Shown piece after piece: positions 25,279-35,153 of a stretch of DNA of 64,000 nucleotides (position 1 is the stretch's first letter; every line of letters starts with the position of its first letter). Source of the DNA: CAYQJL01 sp964573295 (GTDB lineage: Bacteria; Eisenbacteria; RBG-16-71-46; CAIMUX01; WJJG01); NCBI GenBank assembly GCA_964573295.1, contig CAZNJE010000022.1:1-64000 (forward strand), written 5' to 3'. Below the pieces are notes generated by a model. The model saw nothing but the letters and a program-made list of their open reading frames with translations, made no database searches and was not told the origin of the DNA. A program made the position numbers and the translations under genes.

Positions 25279-27195
25279 TCAGGCCGCGCGTCCCTTGCGC
25301 CGGTCCCGGCCGGATCGCCGGGGCGCCGGGATCCGCCGTTCCCGATTCGCCTGGATCGGCAGGCTGATCGTGTAGATCGAACCCCACTCGCCCTCCGCGC
25401 GCACGCTGATCTCTCCCCCGTGTTCCTTGACCGCCTGATTGGCGACTGCCAGCCCGAGCCCGGCCCCTGCGGGCCGGTCGGTCGAGAAGGGCACGAAGAG
25501 ACTCTCCAGAATATCGCCCGGCAGGCTGTCGCCCGTGTGGGCAATCTCGAGCAACAGCCGATCACCTTCCCGCAGTGTTTCGAGACGAATGGTATCGCCG
25601 TCTCGGGTGCGTTCGAGCGCGTTGCGCAGGATGTTGATCAACATGTGCTTGATGCGCGCTTCGTCCAGCAGCAGATCAGGGAGATGGTCGGCGTAGGTTT
25701 CCTCGACGAAGATGCCGCGGCCGGTCATCTCCTCCCGCAGCAGAGTCACCGACTCGTGCACGATGCGGTTGATCTGATGAACGCCCATCTTCGGCGTGCT
25801 TTCCTTCACGAGTTGGATCTGCTCGACCAGGATGTCCTCGATCCGCGCGGCTTCCTGGGCCAGGATCCGGGCGTCGTCGCGTGTCGATTCCTCCTCGGGC
25901 AGGGTCTTCTCGAGCTGGCGCGCGAATCCAGCCACGGCGCTGATCGGTCCCCGGATGTCCTCGGCCAGCCGCGCGCTGAGTTCCCCGATCGAAGCGAGCT
26001 TCTCGGCGGAGATGAGCATCTTCTGCATCTCCTTGAGGCGCTGCTCGGACGCCTTCCGATCATCGGCTTGCCGGGCCACCTTGACGGCTACCGCCCCCTG
26101 GTGCACCAGGAGTTTGAAGATTCGTTCGTCGCGCTCGTCGAATGGCTGTTCCTCCCAGCCCTCGAGACGCGCCACAGACGCGGCCACGCCGAGGGTCTCT
26201 CCGAAGGCCTTCATGGGGATGACCGAGACGGGCAGGGCGTCCGGCCAGGCGGCCAGATCCATCTCCTGGTCGGCACGCAGATCGGGGTAGAGGAAACCCG
26301 CCCCCCCTTGCGCGCACCGCGCGGCCAGGTCTCGCAAGCGCGGCAGCAGCGTGTCCATCGCCTCCGAACTCACCGCCACGTGCTGGGCCGCCAGGTCCAG
26401 TCGCTGGGTGACCTGGTCGAAACTCCAGATGATCGTGCGCTGCGCCCGCAAGGCCCGGGAGGCTGCACGGGCGAGGATGGAGAAGACGTCGGGAAGACTG
26501 CTCGCTCCAATGACCTCCTCGGCGGCTTCCTCCACCACCCGGAAGGCTTCGATCTCTTGCCGGTCGGCGCCCGCCAGCTCGAGCCGATAGAGTCTCTGTG
26601 CCAGGTGGCCGGCGATCGCCAGGGCGGCGCGAAACGCGCCGTCGCCGGGTCGCGCGGCCGCGTGCGGAAGCTGGAGCACCAAGACCCCGCCCAGATAGGC
26701 TTCGGTCGCCACCGGCACGAACGCCAGATCGGAGGCCTGTTCCCGCAGGGTGGGAAGCAAGTCGCACAATCCCGGCTGGGTTTTCGCGGGCACGACGATG
26801 AGGTCCCGCTCGCGGCACACACGCGCCCAGGGATTCGGATCGGCATCGAGGGAGACGACCACCCCTTGCACGGCGGTATCGAGCCGGCTGCCCGCCCTGC
26901 TCGACCCATCGCCCTCCAGGGCCTGCCAGGCCGCACCGCGGAGCTGGTCGCCAGCCCGTTCGTACGCCAGGAAGAGTGCGAGTGGACAGGCGATCTGCGG
27001 CGCGCTCAGCATGCCGCGCAAGGCCGCAGCGATTGCCTCGCTGGCTTCCGATGCCGTGTGGATAGCGAGCGCGCACCGATCGGCCGCCGACAAATCGATG
27101 TCCTCTCCGGATGCAGCTCTGTTATACTCGCTCCCCACAGGAATCGACAGGTCGCCAGGCTCGTGACCACGCGGTTCGCCAGGACGAGGTGTCAT
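25279..27195 (-). CDS. GAF-domain sensor kinase-like protein lacking the phospho-acceptor histidine
   Basis: 638 residues, no membrane segment. Residues about 40-200 and 220-390 look like two GAF-type sensor modules (second: EEVIGASSLPDVFSILARAA to KLLVHQGAVAVKVARQ). The dimerisation helix at about 405-425 reads SIGELSARLAEDIRGPISAV; the usual H-E/D pair of HisKA is E-D, so the phospho-acceptor His is absent. In the ATPase domain the N-box (NILRNALERT) and G2 (GAGLGLAVA, about 582) are kept, while the G1 motif is altered (HTGDSLPGD). It could be a regulatory pseudokinase or use another residue. ATG at 27195 has GGAGG about 11 nt upstream. The adjacent receiver gene is its likely partner. Confidence 0.82.
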   Translation of the reverse strand: MTPRPGEPRGHEPGDLSIPVGSEYNRAASGEDIDLSAADRCALAIHTASEASEAIAAALRGMLSAPQIACPLALFLAYERAGDQLRGAAWQALEGDGSSRAGSRLDTAVQGVVVSLDADPNPWARVCRERDLIVVPAKTQPGLCDLLPTLREQASDLAFVPVATEAYLGGVLVLQLPHAAARPGDGAFRAALAIAGHLAQRLYRLELAGADRQEIEAFRVVEEAAEEVIGASSLPDVFSILARAASRALRAQRTIIWSFDQVTQRLDLAAQHVAVSSEAMDTLLPRLRDLAARCAQGGAGFLYPDLRADQEMDLAAWPDALPVSVIPMKAFGETLGVAASVARLEGWEEQPFDERDERIFKLLVHQGAVAVKVARQADDRKASEQRLKEMQKMLISAEKLASIGELSARLAEDIRGPISAVAGFARQLEKTLPEEESTRDDARILAQEAARIEDILVEQIQLVKESTPKMGVHQINRIVHESVTLLREEMTGRGIFVEETYADHLPDLLLDEARIKHMLINILRNALERTRDGDTIRLETLREGDRLLLEIAHTGDSLPGDILESLFVPFSTDRPAGAGLGLAVANQAVKEHGGEISVRAEGEWGSIYTISLPIQANRERRIPAPRRSGRDRRKGRAA

Positions 27196-27286
27196 GCTCG
27201 TGATTCCTCCCCTCTCGGCCGTGGGCCCGGCGCCTTGGATCGGACCCGCCCCGCGGCGGTGTCCGCAGCAAGGAGGAGGATCGTCC

Positions 27287-27619
27287 ATGGGAACGAATCC
27301 CAGTGAGCCTCACGCCACTAGCCCCGGAGCTGGCCCGCCCAAGCAGGTGCAGGTGCAGCTCGGTGAGACGGAGGCGGAAGGGGTCTATGCAAATCTCGTG
27401 CTGATCACCCATTCGGCCTCCGAGTTCGTCTTCGACTTCGCTCGCATGGTTCCCGGAACCGCCAAAGCCAAGGTCTATTCTCGCATCATCATGACGCCGC
27501 AAAACGCAAAGTCATTGCGTTCGGTGCTCGACCGCAACATCGAGAACTTCGAGAAGCGCCATGGCAAGATCCAGGCGTCGTCGACCCAGGAATCATCTAG
27601 GGAGATCGGCTTCAAATAG
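27287..27619 (+). CDS. DUF3467 family protein
   Basis: 110 residues. After a Pro/Gly/Gln-rich N-terminus the conserved core is GVYANLVLITHSASEFVFDF, RMVPGTAKAKVYSRIIMTPQ and AKSLRSVLDRNIENFEKRHG, matching the small DUF3467 family of unknown function. The ATG at 27287 follows GGAGGAGG by 6-7 nt. It is divergent from the kinase gene and 23 nt before an aminotransferase gene on the same strand. An extended -10-like TGTTATACT at 27120-27128 is a possible promoter inside the kinase gene. Confidence 0.85.
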   Translation: MGTNPSEPHATSPGAGPPKQVQVQLGETEAEGVYANLVLITHSASEFVFDFARMVPGTAKAKVYSRIIMTPQNAKSLRSVLDRNIENFEKRHGKIQASSTQESSREIGFK

Positions 27620-27642
27620 GACTTCTTGAGCCCGGAGGAGTG

Positions 27643-28857
27643 ATGGATCTATCGAAACGCTCTGCGCTTGCCCCTGCCTCACCCATTCGGAAGCTGGTGC
27701 CTCTGGCCGACCAGGCCAAGACGCGGGGTCTTCATGTCTACCACCTGAACATCGGTCAGCCGGATATCCCCACCCCACCCGTCATGTGGGAGGCCATCCC
27801 GAAGGCCGACATCAAGGTTCTCGAGTACAGCCCCTCGGGGGGGATGGCACCGTTCCGGAAGGCCCTGATCGACTACTATGACCGCGCCGGCCTGTCCATC
27901 GCTCCCGAGCAATTGCTCGTCACCACCGCCGGGAGCGAGGGGATCCTCTTCGCCATGGGCGTGCTGTGCGACCCCGGCGACCAGGTCCTGATTTCCGAGC
28001 CGTTCTACGCCAATTACAACGGCTACGCGGCCCTCCTCGGCGTGGAGGTCGTGCCCGTAACGGCAAGACCGGAGGACGGCTACGCGCTGCCGCCCACCGA
28101 GGCGCTCGAGGCGAAGATCACCGAGCGCACCCGGGCGATCATCACCTGCAACCCGAACAACCCCACTGGGCGGGTCTATCTGCGCGACGAGATGGACCGT
28201 CTGGTAGCCCTGGCGAAACGCCACGGCCTGGCCGTCATCTCCGATGAGGTTTACCGGGAGTTCTGCTACGCGGACGAAACCCCGATTTCGATCTTGAGCT
28301 ATCCGGAGATTGCCGATCAGGCTGTCATGGTCGACTCGCTCTCGAAGCGATTCAGCGCCTGCGGGGCCCGGATTGGCTGCCTGGTGTCCCGCAACACCCA
28401 GATCGTGGCGGCCGCCATGAAGTTCGCCCAGGCGCGCCTGTCTCCGCCGACCCTCGGCCAGGTCATGGGGACCGCCGCCCTCGGCCTGCCGCAGAGCTAT
28501 TTCGATGAGGCCATTGACGAGTACCGGCGGCGCCGCGATGTCGTCTTCGCCGAACTGCAGAAGATGCCCGGAGTCGTTTGCCATTTGCCCCAAGGGGCGT
28601 TCTACATCATGGCCAAGCTACCGGTCCCCGACGCCGAGGAGTTCGTCAGCTGGCTCTTGACAGATTTCTCTGTGGACGGCGCCACGACCATGATGGCCCC
28701 CGGCAACGGTTTCTACGCGACTCCGGGTGCGGGCGCAAGTGAGGTCCGGATAGCTTACGTTTTGAATGACAGCGATTTGCGGGCTGCCATGCATGTGGTT
28801 TCTGAGGGCCTGAAGGTCTTCGAGCCTCGTACCACCGCCCCCGTTGCGCGCGGCTAG
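27643..28857 (+). CDS. PLP-dependent class I/II aminotransferase (aspartate aminotransferase family)
   Basis: 404 residues. Fold type I: LNIGQPDIPTPP, EYSPSGGMAPFRKAL, TTAGSEGILFAM, EPFYANYNGYA, ITCNPNNPTGRVY, VISDEVYREF, PLP-lysine in VDSLSKRFSACGARIG, and C-terminal Arg in SEVRIAYVLN. It transfers amino groups between amino acids and 2-oxo acids; the substrate cannot be fixed. ATG at 27643 (GTG at 27640 adjacent) follows GGAGG. A collagen-like frame continues directly after the TAG stop. Confidence 0.92.
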   Translation: MDLSKRSALAPASPIRKLVPLADQAKTRGLHVYHLNIGQPDIPTPPVMWEAIPKADIKVLEYSPSGGMAPFRKALIDYYDRAGLSIAPEQLLVTTAGSEGILFAMGVLCDPGDQVLISEPFYANYNGYAALLGVEVVPVTARPEDGYALPPTEALEAKITERTRAIITCNPNNPTGRVYLRDEMDRLVALAKRHGLAVISDEVYREFCYADETPISILSYPEIADQAVMVDSLSKRFSACGARIGCLVSRNTQIVAAAMKFAQARLSPPTLGQVMGTAALGLPQSYFDEAIDEYRRRRDVVFAELQKMPGVVCHLPQGAFYIMAKLPVPDAEEFVSWLLTDFSVDGATTMMAPGNGFYATPGAGASEVRIAYVLNDSDLRAAMHVVSEGLKVFEPRTTAPVARG

Positions 28858-28869
28858 TCACGCCAGCCG

Positions 28870-28959
28870 GGAGCGTCCGGCGGCCCGGGCTGCCTGGGCT
28901 CACCCGGCTACCCCGGCTTCCCGGGCTACCCCGGCTTCCCGGGCTTCCCGGGCTCGCAG
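28870..28959 (+). repeat. GC-rich repeat encoding ten Gly-X-Y triplets, in frame after the aminotransferase stop
   Basis: CCCGGCTACCCCGGCTTC-like 9- and 18-nt units repeat between 28903 and 28954. Read in the aminotransferase frame, 28870-28959 gives ten uninterrupted Gly-X-Y triplets (GAS GGP GCL GSP GYP GFP GYP GFP GFP GSQ). Four codons separate the TAG stop from the first triplet. The array ends just before the convergent LysR gene. It may be a simple repeat whose translation is coincidental. Confidence 0.7.
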
Positions 28960-28963
28960 GCTG

Positions 28964-29848
28964 CTAGGCCGAACCCTTCGGTAACAGGGCCAGCAGGGCC
29001 GCGGCCGCCCGCAGGTCGGGTGCGTCGCGGCGGTGGATCAGACCGCTGCGGCGGAAGATCCGTAGCCCTGCCACGCGGAAGCTGCCCAGCCGGCCGCTGC
29101 GCAAGTCGCCCTGAACCTGCGAGCGTGTAAGCGGCGCGATCCCCAGCCCCAGGGCCACGAGTTCCCGGATCGCCTCGGGTGAGCTGACCTCCATGGCGAC
29201 ACCCACGACCAGCCCCTCGCGCTGGAGGGCCCCTTCGATCTCCCGGCGGCTCACCGAGTCGCCTCCGTGTTGGATGACCATCTCCCCTGCGAGGCGGTCC
29301 GCGGGTACCCGTCGCCGGCCGGCCAGGGGATGGTCGGGAGCGGTGATCCAGATCATCTCGTCCCGGTGAAGCTCGCGCACCACGAGGTCGGCGTGTTCCT
29401 GCGGCAGGGTGACGAAAGCCAGATCCAAATCGCCCCGCAGTACGCGCTCGCGCAGCCCACGGGAGCCTTCGACCTCTACGGCCACCTGAACGCCCGGATA
29501 GCGGCGCCGGTAACGCTCGAGCACTCGCGGCAGGAGGTGGATGGCCATCAGGTCAGTCGCGCCCACGCGGAGCCGTCCCCGCCGCAAGGACCCACCGGCT
29601 TGCAGCTCTTCGAGGATATCATCGGCCTCGCGCAGCAGCAGTTGAGCCCGCCGGTAGAGCAGCTCTCCAGCGGCGGTGGCCCGTACCCCCCGCGCCCCGC
29701 GCACGAGCAGCCGGTCGCCGGCTTCCCGCTCGAGCGCCTGGATCTGCACGCTCAGGGCCGGCTGCGTGCGATAGAGCCGTCGGGCGGCAGCGGTGATGCT
29801 GCCCAGTCGCACTGTCCAGACGAAGCTACGCAACTCGTCGAGGTCCAT
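28964..29848 (-). CDS. LysR-type transcriptional regulator
   Basis: 294 residues. The N-terminal winged HTH is DLDELRSFVWTVRLGSITAA, ARRLYRTQPALSVQIQALER and RLLVRGARGVRATAAG. The effector domain runs from RGRLRVGATDLMAIHLLPRV to the C-terminus, with WITAPDHPLAG and VALGLGIAPLTRSQV. ATG at 29848 follows GAGGAGGAGG. It is divergently transcribed from the inositol-phosphate synthase gene, and an AT-rich dyad lies between them, so it probably regulates itself and that gene. The effector is unknown. Confidence 0.92.
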   Translation of the reverse strand: MDLDELRSFVWTVRLGSITAAARRLYRTQPALSVQIQALEREAGDRLLVRGARGVRATAAGELLYRRAQLLLREADDILEELQAGGSLRRGRLRVGATDLMAIHLLPRVLERYRRRYPGVQVAVEVEGSRGLRERVLRGDLDLAFVTLPQEHADLVVRELHRDEMIWITAPDHPLAGRRRVPADRLAGEMVIQHGGDSVSRREIEGALQREGLVVGVAMEVSSPEAIRELVALGLGIAPLTRSQVQGDLRSGRLGSFRVAGLRIFRRSGLIHRRDAPDLRAAAALLALLPKGSA

Positions 29849-29864
29849 CCCCTCCTCCTCGTCA

Positions 29865-29896
29865 TAGTTTTTCTTTATGGAAGCAATAAAGACTAT
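29865..29896. promoter_or_regulatory. Candidate LysR operator between the LysR gene and ino1
   Basis: CTTTAT (29873-29878) and ATAAAG (29886-29891) form a dyad with a 7-nt spacer. Outer ATAGT and ACTAT words extend the symmetry. It is an AT-rich island in GC-rich DNA, starts 17 nt before the regulator ATG, and contains a T-N11-A pattern, as LysR sites do. Confidence 0.5.
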
Positions 29897-29993
29897 ATGG
29901 TTTCTCAATCGCTGGCAACCGGCTACGGTACCGGCCGAGGTTGGGGCCGGGAGATCCGGCCTGCAAAGCAGACCATGGATGCAAGGAGGCAAC

Positions 29994-31307
<1,314 letters not shown>

Positions 31308-31324
31308 CCACCGCCGTCGGCGAA

Positions 31325-31360
31325 GGGAGCCGCGGAGGGAGCCGCGGAGGGAGCCGCGCA
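31325..31360. repeat. 12-bp tandem repeat, three copies
   Basis: GGGAGCCGCGGA is repeated at 31325, 31337 and 31349 (last copy diverged at its end), just after the ino1 stop and before the terminator-like hairpin. Confidence 0.85.
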
Positions 31361-31362
31361 GA

Positions 31363-31401
31363 GAGGCACCGTTTTTGCCCCGGGGCAAAAAACGGTGCCT
31401 C
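31363..31401. terminator. Long inverted repeat, probable bidirectional terminator
   Basis: GAGGCACCG-T5-GCCCC pairs with GGGGC-A6-CGGTGCCTC, one unpaired A, almost no loop. It lies between the convergent ends of ino1 (31307) and the FAH hydrolase (31422), the position expected for a shared terminator. Its central T/A runs are inside the stem. Confidence 0.7.
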
Positions 31402-31421
31402 ATCGTATCGCGGTGCGGCCG

Positions 31422-32282
31422 CTAACGGGCGACCCGGTTCACCAGGGTGCCCACGTTCTCGAGGCTCACCTCCACCCGGTCGCCGTCCTGCAGGAAGACG
31501 GGCGGGTCCTGGAACACCCCGACCCCCGACGGTGTCCCGGTCGCAATCATATCGCCGGGCAAGAGGGTCATCTGGGCCGAGACGTAGGCGATGATCTCCC
31601 GGCTCGATACCATCATCTCCGCCGTCGAGGCTTGCTGCCAGATCCGGCCGTTCACCTTCAGCGAGATCGCCAGCCGGTCCGGATCCCCGGCCTCATCCAA
31701 GGTCACCGCCCAGGGACCGGCTGGACCGAAGGTGTCGTAGCTCTTCCCCCGCAGCCACAATTTGTCTCCAAACTGCGCCTCGCGTCCGCTGACGTCGTTG
31801 AACGCGGTGATTCCCGCCACGCAATCAAGCGCGTCCTTGGTCGGAACGTTCTTCGCCCGCCGGCCGATGATCAGCGCCATCTCGGCCTCGGCATCTGGCT
31901 TCGATTCGTGGGGCGGCACCACGATGGTCCCCCCGTGCGGCAGCAGGCAGGTGGGGGCTTTTGCGAACAGCAATGGACGCTCCGACACCTTGCGGTTCTG
32001 TTCGGCGGCGTGGCTCGCGTAGTTGCGCCCAAGGGCGATGATCTTGCTAGGCTCGGGGATCGGCGGGGCCAGCGGCATGGCACCGAGACCAATTCGATGG
32101 TCCGAGCCATACTCTCCAGCGCCGACGACATGTCTGATCTCGGGCAGGAATCCCTCAGCCAGCAGTCCGCGCCAGCTTCGCGGCCAGTGCGGGAAGGCCG
32201 AGGCCAGATCCAGGACCTCCTCGTCCGGCAACAGGACCCCGGGGCGCTCGGCTCCCGCCGGCCCGAAGCTCACCAGCTTCAT
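31422..32282 (-). CDS. Fumarylacetoacetate hydrolase (FAH) family protein
   Basis: 286 residues. FAH signatures: IIALGRNYASHAAEQNRK, metal ligands in DAEAEMALIIGR, ITAFNDVSGREAQ, KSYDTFGPAGPW, and LLPGDMIATGTPSGVG. The family acts on C-C bonds of 2-oxo or 1,3-diketo acids (hydrolase, hydratase or isomerase) with Mg2+ or Ca2+; this member's substrate is unknown. It overlaps lpxL by 4 nt. Confidence 0.92.
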   Translation of the reverse strand: MKLVSFGPAGAERPGVLLPDEEVLDLASAFPHWPRSWRGLLAEGFLPEIRHVVGAGEYGSDHRIGLGAMPLAPPIPEPSKIIALGRNYASHAAEQNRKVSERPLLFAKAPTCLLPHGGTIVVPPHESKPDAEAEMALIIGRRAKNVPTKDALDCVAGITAFNDVSGREAQFGDKLWLRGKSYDTFGPAGPWAVTLDEAGDPDRLAISLKVNGRIWQQASTAEMMVSSREIIAYVSAQMTLLPGDMIATGTPSGVGVFQDPPVFLQDGDRVEVSLENVGTLVNRVAR

Positions 32283-33394
32283 GCCTTCCCTCCTTCCGTC
32301 GTTCCGCGGGAACCACGTGCACGGGGTCCCCCCCCGGAGATCTCGCCTTGGTCGATACCGTCTTCGATGGCAGCGTTTGCAACGGTGGGATTCCCCTCGG
32401 CGGCCTCTGCGTCGGTTGCGCCAGGGTTGCTCTCGCTTCCGCCGGTTTCGTTACCCGCGCTCTCGGCGGCTACTTCGGGAGGCCTCGTCTTCCAGCGGCG
32501 GTGCATCCAGAACCACTCTTCCGGCCGTTCGCGCAAGTAGTCTTCGAGGAGGCGCGCGTACTCGAGGAGAATGCGCTTCTCCTCCTCCGCGGCCGGTACG
32601 TCGGTGCGGGCCACGATGGGTGGATAGAGGGTTCCGCGGTGGCTGCCGTCGGGGTTCCGTTGATCGAGGCCCACCACCACGCTCGCGCCAGTGCGCACGG
32701 CGAACCGAGCCGGCCCAACCGAGGTCGACGCGAGACGGCCGTAGAACGGGATGAACACGCCGTCGCGCCCGGCATCCTGATCCGCCACCAGGGCCACTCG
32801 ACCGTTCTGGCGCAGTACCCGCAGGACGGTCTTCAGAGAGGATCCGATCGGGATTTGCTGCATGCCGACGCGATCACGCAGCCGCTTGATGAGCCGGTCG
32901 ACGAAGAGATTCTTCTGGTCGCCCGAGATGACGTGGAGGTCCGTGTCGTGATGCCGAATCACGGCCCCAAACTGTTCCCAATTGCCGACGTGTGCGGTGA
33001 GATAGACGATCCCTTTGCCTCTCTCCTGCGCCGCGCGCATATGCTCGCGGCCCACGAAATCGTAGCGAGCGACCAAATCGGCTAGCGTCTGGCGCTCGAA
33101 TCGGAGGATTTCGATGAAGGTCATGGCGAAGTTCTGATAACAGCGGTGGGCGATGGCCTCGTACTCGGCGGCGCTGTAGTGGTCCCCGAAGGCGTCCCGC
33201 AGGTTCGCCAGCGTCACGTTGCGCCGGATCCGCAGTCCGGAGAAGGCGAGGTCTCCGAGCCGGCGGGCGACCCACATGCTCGCTCCCCGCGGCAGCATCT
33301 GGAGCAGTATCATGACCGCGCGCAGGAGCCCGTACTCCAAGTAATGCTTCGGCCGCTTGCGGGCCGCTTGCTGATCGCTTCGGTAATGCGCCAT
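32279..33394 (-). CDS. lpxL: Lysophospholipid/lipid A acyltransferase (LpxL/HtrB family)
   Basis: 371 residues. Family features: EYGLLRAVMILLQML (membrane-associated N-terminus), IRRNVTLANLRDAFG, the catalytic H-x4-E in YLTAHVGNWEQFG (H near 140), GRVALVADQDAGRDGVFIPF, and the C-terminal PEEWFWMHRRWKTRP. It adds a secondary acyl chain to lipid A precursors in the inner membrane. A disordered tail of about 60 residues follows the conserved WMHRRWK end. ATG at 33394 is preferred; a GTG at 33427 inside the end of dprA is possible. It overlaps the FAH gene. Confidence 0.9.
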   Translation of the reverse strand: MAHYRSDQQAARKRPKHYLEYGLLRAVMILLQMLPRGASMWVARRLGDLAFSGLRIRRNVTLANLRDAFGDHYSAAEYEAIAHRCYQNFAMTFIEILRFERQTLADLVARYDFVGREHMRAAQERGKGIVYLTAHVGNWEQFGAVIRHHDTDLHVISGDQKNLFVDRLIKRLRDRVGMQQIPIGSSLKTVLRVLRQNGRVALVADQDAGRDGVFIPFYGRLASTSVGPARFAVRTGASVVVGLDQRNPDGSHRGTLYPPIVARTDVPAAEEEKRILLEYARLLEDYLRERPEEWFWMHRRWKTRPPEVAAESAGNETGGSESNPGATDAEAAEGNPTVANAAIEDGIDQGEISGGGPRARGSRGTTEGGKA

Positions 33395-33405
33395 GGCTAC
33401 ACCGG

Positions 33406-34464
33406 CTACGGATGGTTCCCGCGCCACCTTCCCTTTCCGTCAGACCACACCTCGCCCTCGATCTCGAGCTCGATGAGCACGCCCAGCAACTGCGCCGCCG
33501 AGACGACCGGAAACGCGGCCGCCATCGCCTCCAGTGTGCCGGAGCGGTGACGGCGCAGGTAGGTTTGCACACATTCGCGCCGCGAAGGCTCCGCCGATGC
33601 GGCGGACCGCGGCTCTCTAGCAGAAGCCTCGAGCGTATGGCCGCCGCCGGCAGCGGCTGCCTCCGAGCCGCTTCCGGGCATGGGTAGGCTCAACTGGCGT
33701 GCCGCCTGGCCGTCGTTCATCAACGCCAGGACGTCACTGGCCGAGGTTACCGTGGGCACGCCGTCGCGGATGAGCCGCAGGGGCAGAACGCTCCCGGGCA
33801 ATGCCGGATCCCGGGGGACGGTGAAGACGTCGACGCCCTGGTCAACTGCGAACCGTACGGTGTGCAACGCGCCGCTGCGGGCGCTTCCCTCGATGACGAC
33901 CACCGCATCGGCCAGAGCGCTGATCAGCCGATTGCGGCGGGGGAAGCGCCACGGATCCGGCGGGGTGCCGGCCGGCCACTCCGAGAGGAGTGCCCCGCGC
34001 CGCTCGATCCGCGCGGCAAGGCAAGCATGCTCGGCCGGGTAGACCCCGTCGAGGCCCCGTGCCTGCACGGCGATCGTCTTGCCCCCCCCCAGCAGTGCAC
34101 CGTCGTGGGCCGCGCTGTCGATCCCCAGCGCCAGTCCGCTCACGACGACGACGCCGCGTCGCGCCAGCCCCCACGCGATTTCGCGGGCGATGGCTAGACC
34201 GGATTCGCTCGCCGCCCGCGCCCCCACGATCGCCACTGCGGGTAGCCTCCACAAAGCCTGGTGGATCTCCCCGGGTGGATAGACCGACCGAACCCACAAC
34301 GGATGGGTCTCCAAATGATCGGCCAGCCGCGACGGATAGTCCTCCGTCTTCGGCCGCACGCGATAGATCGGATCGCTGGGTGCTCCCGGTCGTCCCGCCC
34401 GTTCGCGGACGCACGCCCCCACCATGGGACCACGGCTACCGCCGGCTCCGCTCGAGACAATCAC
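33406..34464 (-). CDS. dprA: DNA-processing protein DprA (Smf)
   Basis: 352 residues. The Rossmann-like core shows LPAVAIVGARAASESGLAIA, VVVVSGLALGIDSAAHDGAL, TIAVQARGLDGVYPAEH, RNRLISALADAVVVIEGSARSGAL (as short motifs) and VFTVPRD. A C-terminal winged helix (CVQTYLRRHRSGTLEAMAAA) follows a Ser/Ala linker. DprA loads RecA on incoming single-stranded DNA in natural transformation. GTG at 34464 overlaps the HEAT-repeat gene stop (GTGA), so translation is coupled; longer starts would run through that gene. Confidence 0.92.
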   Translation of the reverse strand: MIVSSGAGGSRGPMVGACVRERAGRPGAPSDPIYRVRPKTEDYPSRLADHLETHPLWVRSVYPPGEIHQALWRLPAVAIVGARAASESGLAIAREIAWGLARRGVVVVSGLALGIDSAAHDGALLGGGKTIAVQARGLDGVYPAEHACLAARIERRGALLSEWPAGTPPDPWRFPRRNRLISALADAVVVIEGSARSGALHTVRFAVDQGVDVFTVPRDPALPGSVLPLRLIRDGVPTVTSASDVLALMNDGQAARQLSLPMPGSGSEAAAAGGGHTLEASAREPRSAASAEPSRRECVQTYLRRHRSGTLEAMAAAFPVVSAAQLLGVLIELEIEGEVWSDGKGRWRGNHP

Positions 34465-35153
34465 TCCCCGTCGTCCCCACGCAGGTAGCGGACCAGGTGC
34501 TGTTTGGGTGCGGGCAACTCGTCGGTGGGACCGAGCTTCTCCCAGGCGACACCGAACGCCTCGTCGGCGATCTCCTCTATCACTCGCTCTCGTTCGTCGC
34601 TCTCGAGCGCGCCCTCGGGACCCATCCACTCGCTGGACTCGATCAGCCGCCGGAGCCGGTCGGCGCGGTCGGGCTCGCGCCGCCGGAGCTGCGCCAGCAC
34701 TTTCTCCCGGAATGCCTCCCCGCGCTCATGCAGAAGCTTGGCCACCGCCAGCGCCCTGCCCCGCGCGCAGAAGTCGAGGAGTGCCCGCTGGGCGGCCTCG
34801 GCAATCGTCTGGTTGGAATCCTCCAGATGGCTGATCACGAGAGCGAGGCCCCGCGGTTGGCCCAACCGCCCGAGCACCCGCAGCGAGGCCGCCCGCGTGT
34901 ACCAGAGCCCCGAACGGGCGGCGATCTCCACGGCGGGGGCCGCCTGGGCGCCGAACCCAACCAGGGCCTCGCCCGCGCGCTCGCGCAGATACCAGGACTC
35001 ATCGCCCAGCACCTCGATGAGTTTCGGAACGGCGACCTCGGCCGATTCCCCGCACAAGCGATCGACGTAGTTGCGCGCACTTTCGAGCTGGGCGCCCTCG
35101 TTCCCGGTGGCGCGACCAGGGGGCTTCAGGGGTAGATCCTTGCGATCGTTCAA
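34461..35153 (-). CDS. HEAT-repeat protein
   Basis: 230 residues, cytoplasmic. At least three HEAT-like helical repeats occupy residues 35-150 (VPKLIEVLGDESWYLRERAG, RSGLWYTRAASLRVLGRLGQ, HLEDSNQTIAEAAQRALLDF), followed by a charged C-terminal part. Function unknown; HEAT solenoids are scaffolds. The start is TTG overlapping the obg stop by 4 nt, and its end overlaps dprA by 4 nt. Confidence 0.75.
   Translation of the reverse strand: MNDRKDLPLKPPGRATGNEGAQLESARNYVDRLCGESAEVAVPKLIEVLGDESWYLRERAGEALVGFGAQAAPAVEIAARSGLWYTRAASLRVLGRLGQPRGLALVISHLEDSNQTIAEAAQRALLDFCARGRALAVAKLLHERGEAFREKVLAQLRRREPDRADRLRRLIESSEWMGPEGALESDERERVIEEIADEAFGVAWEKLGPTDELPAPKQHLVRYLRGDDGE

Noticed and set aside
25135..27306. 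723-codon plus-strand frame opposite the sensor kinase
   Set aside because: The kinase/GAF domains are clear on the minus strand. The antisense protein is rich in His, Arg and Gln without motifs.
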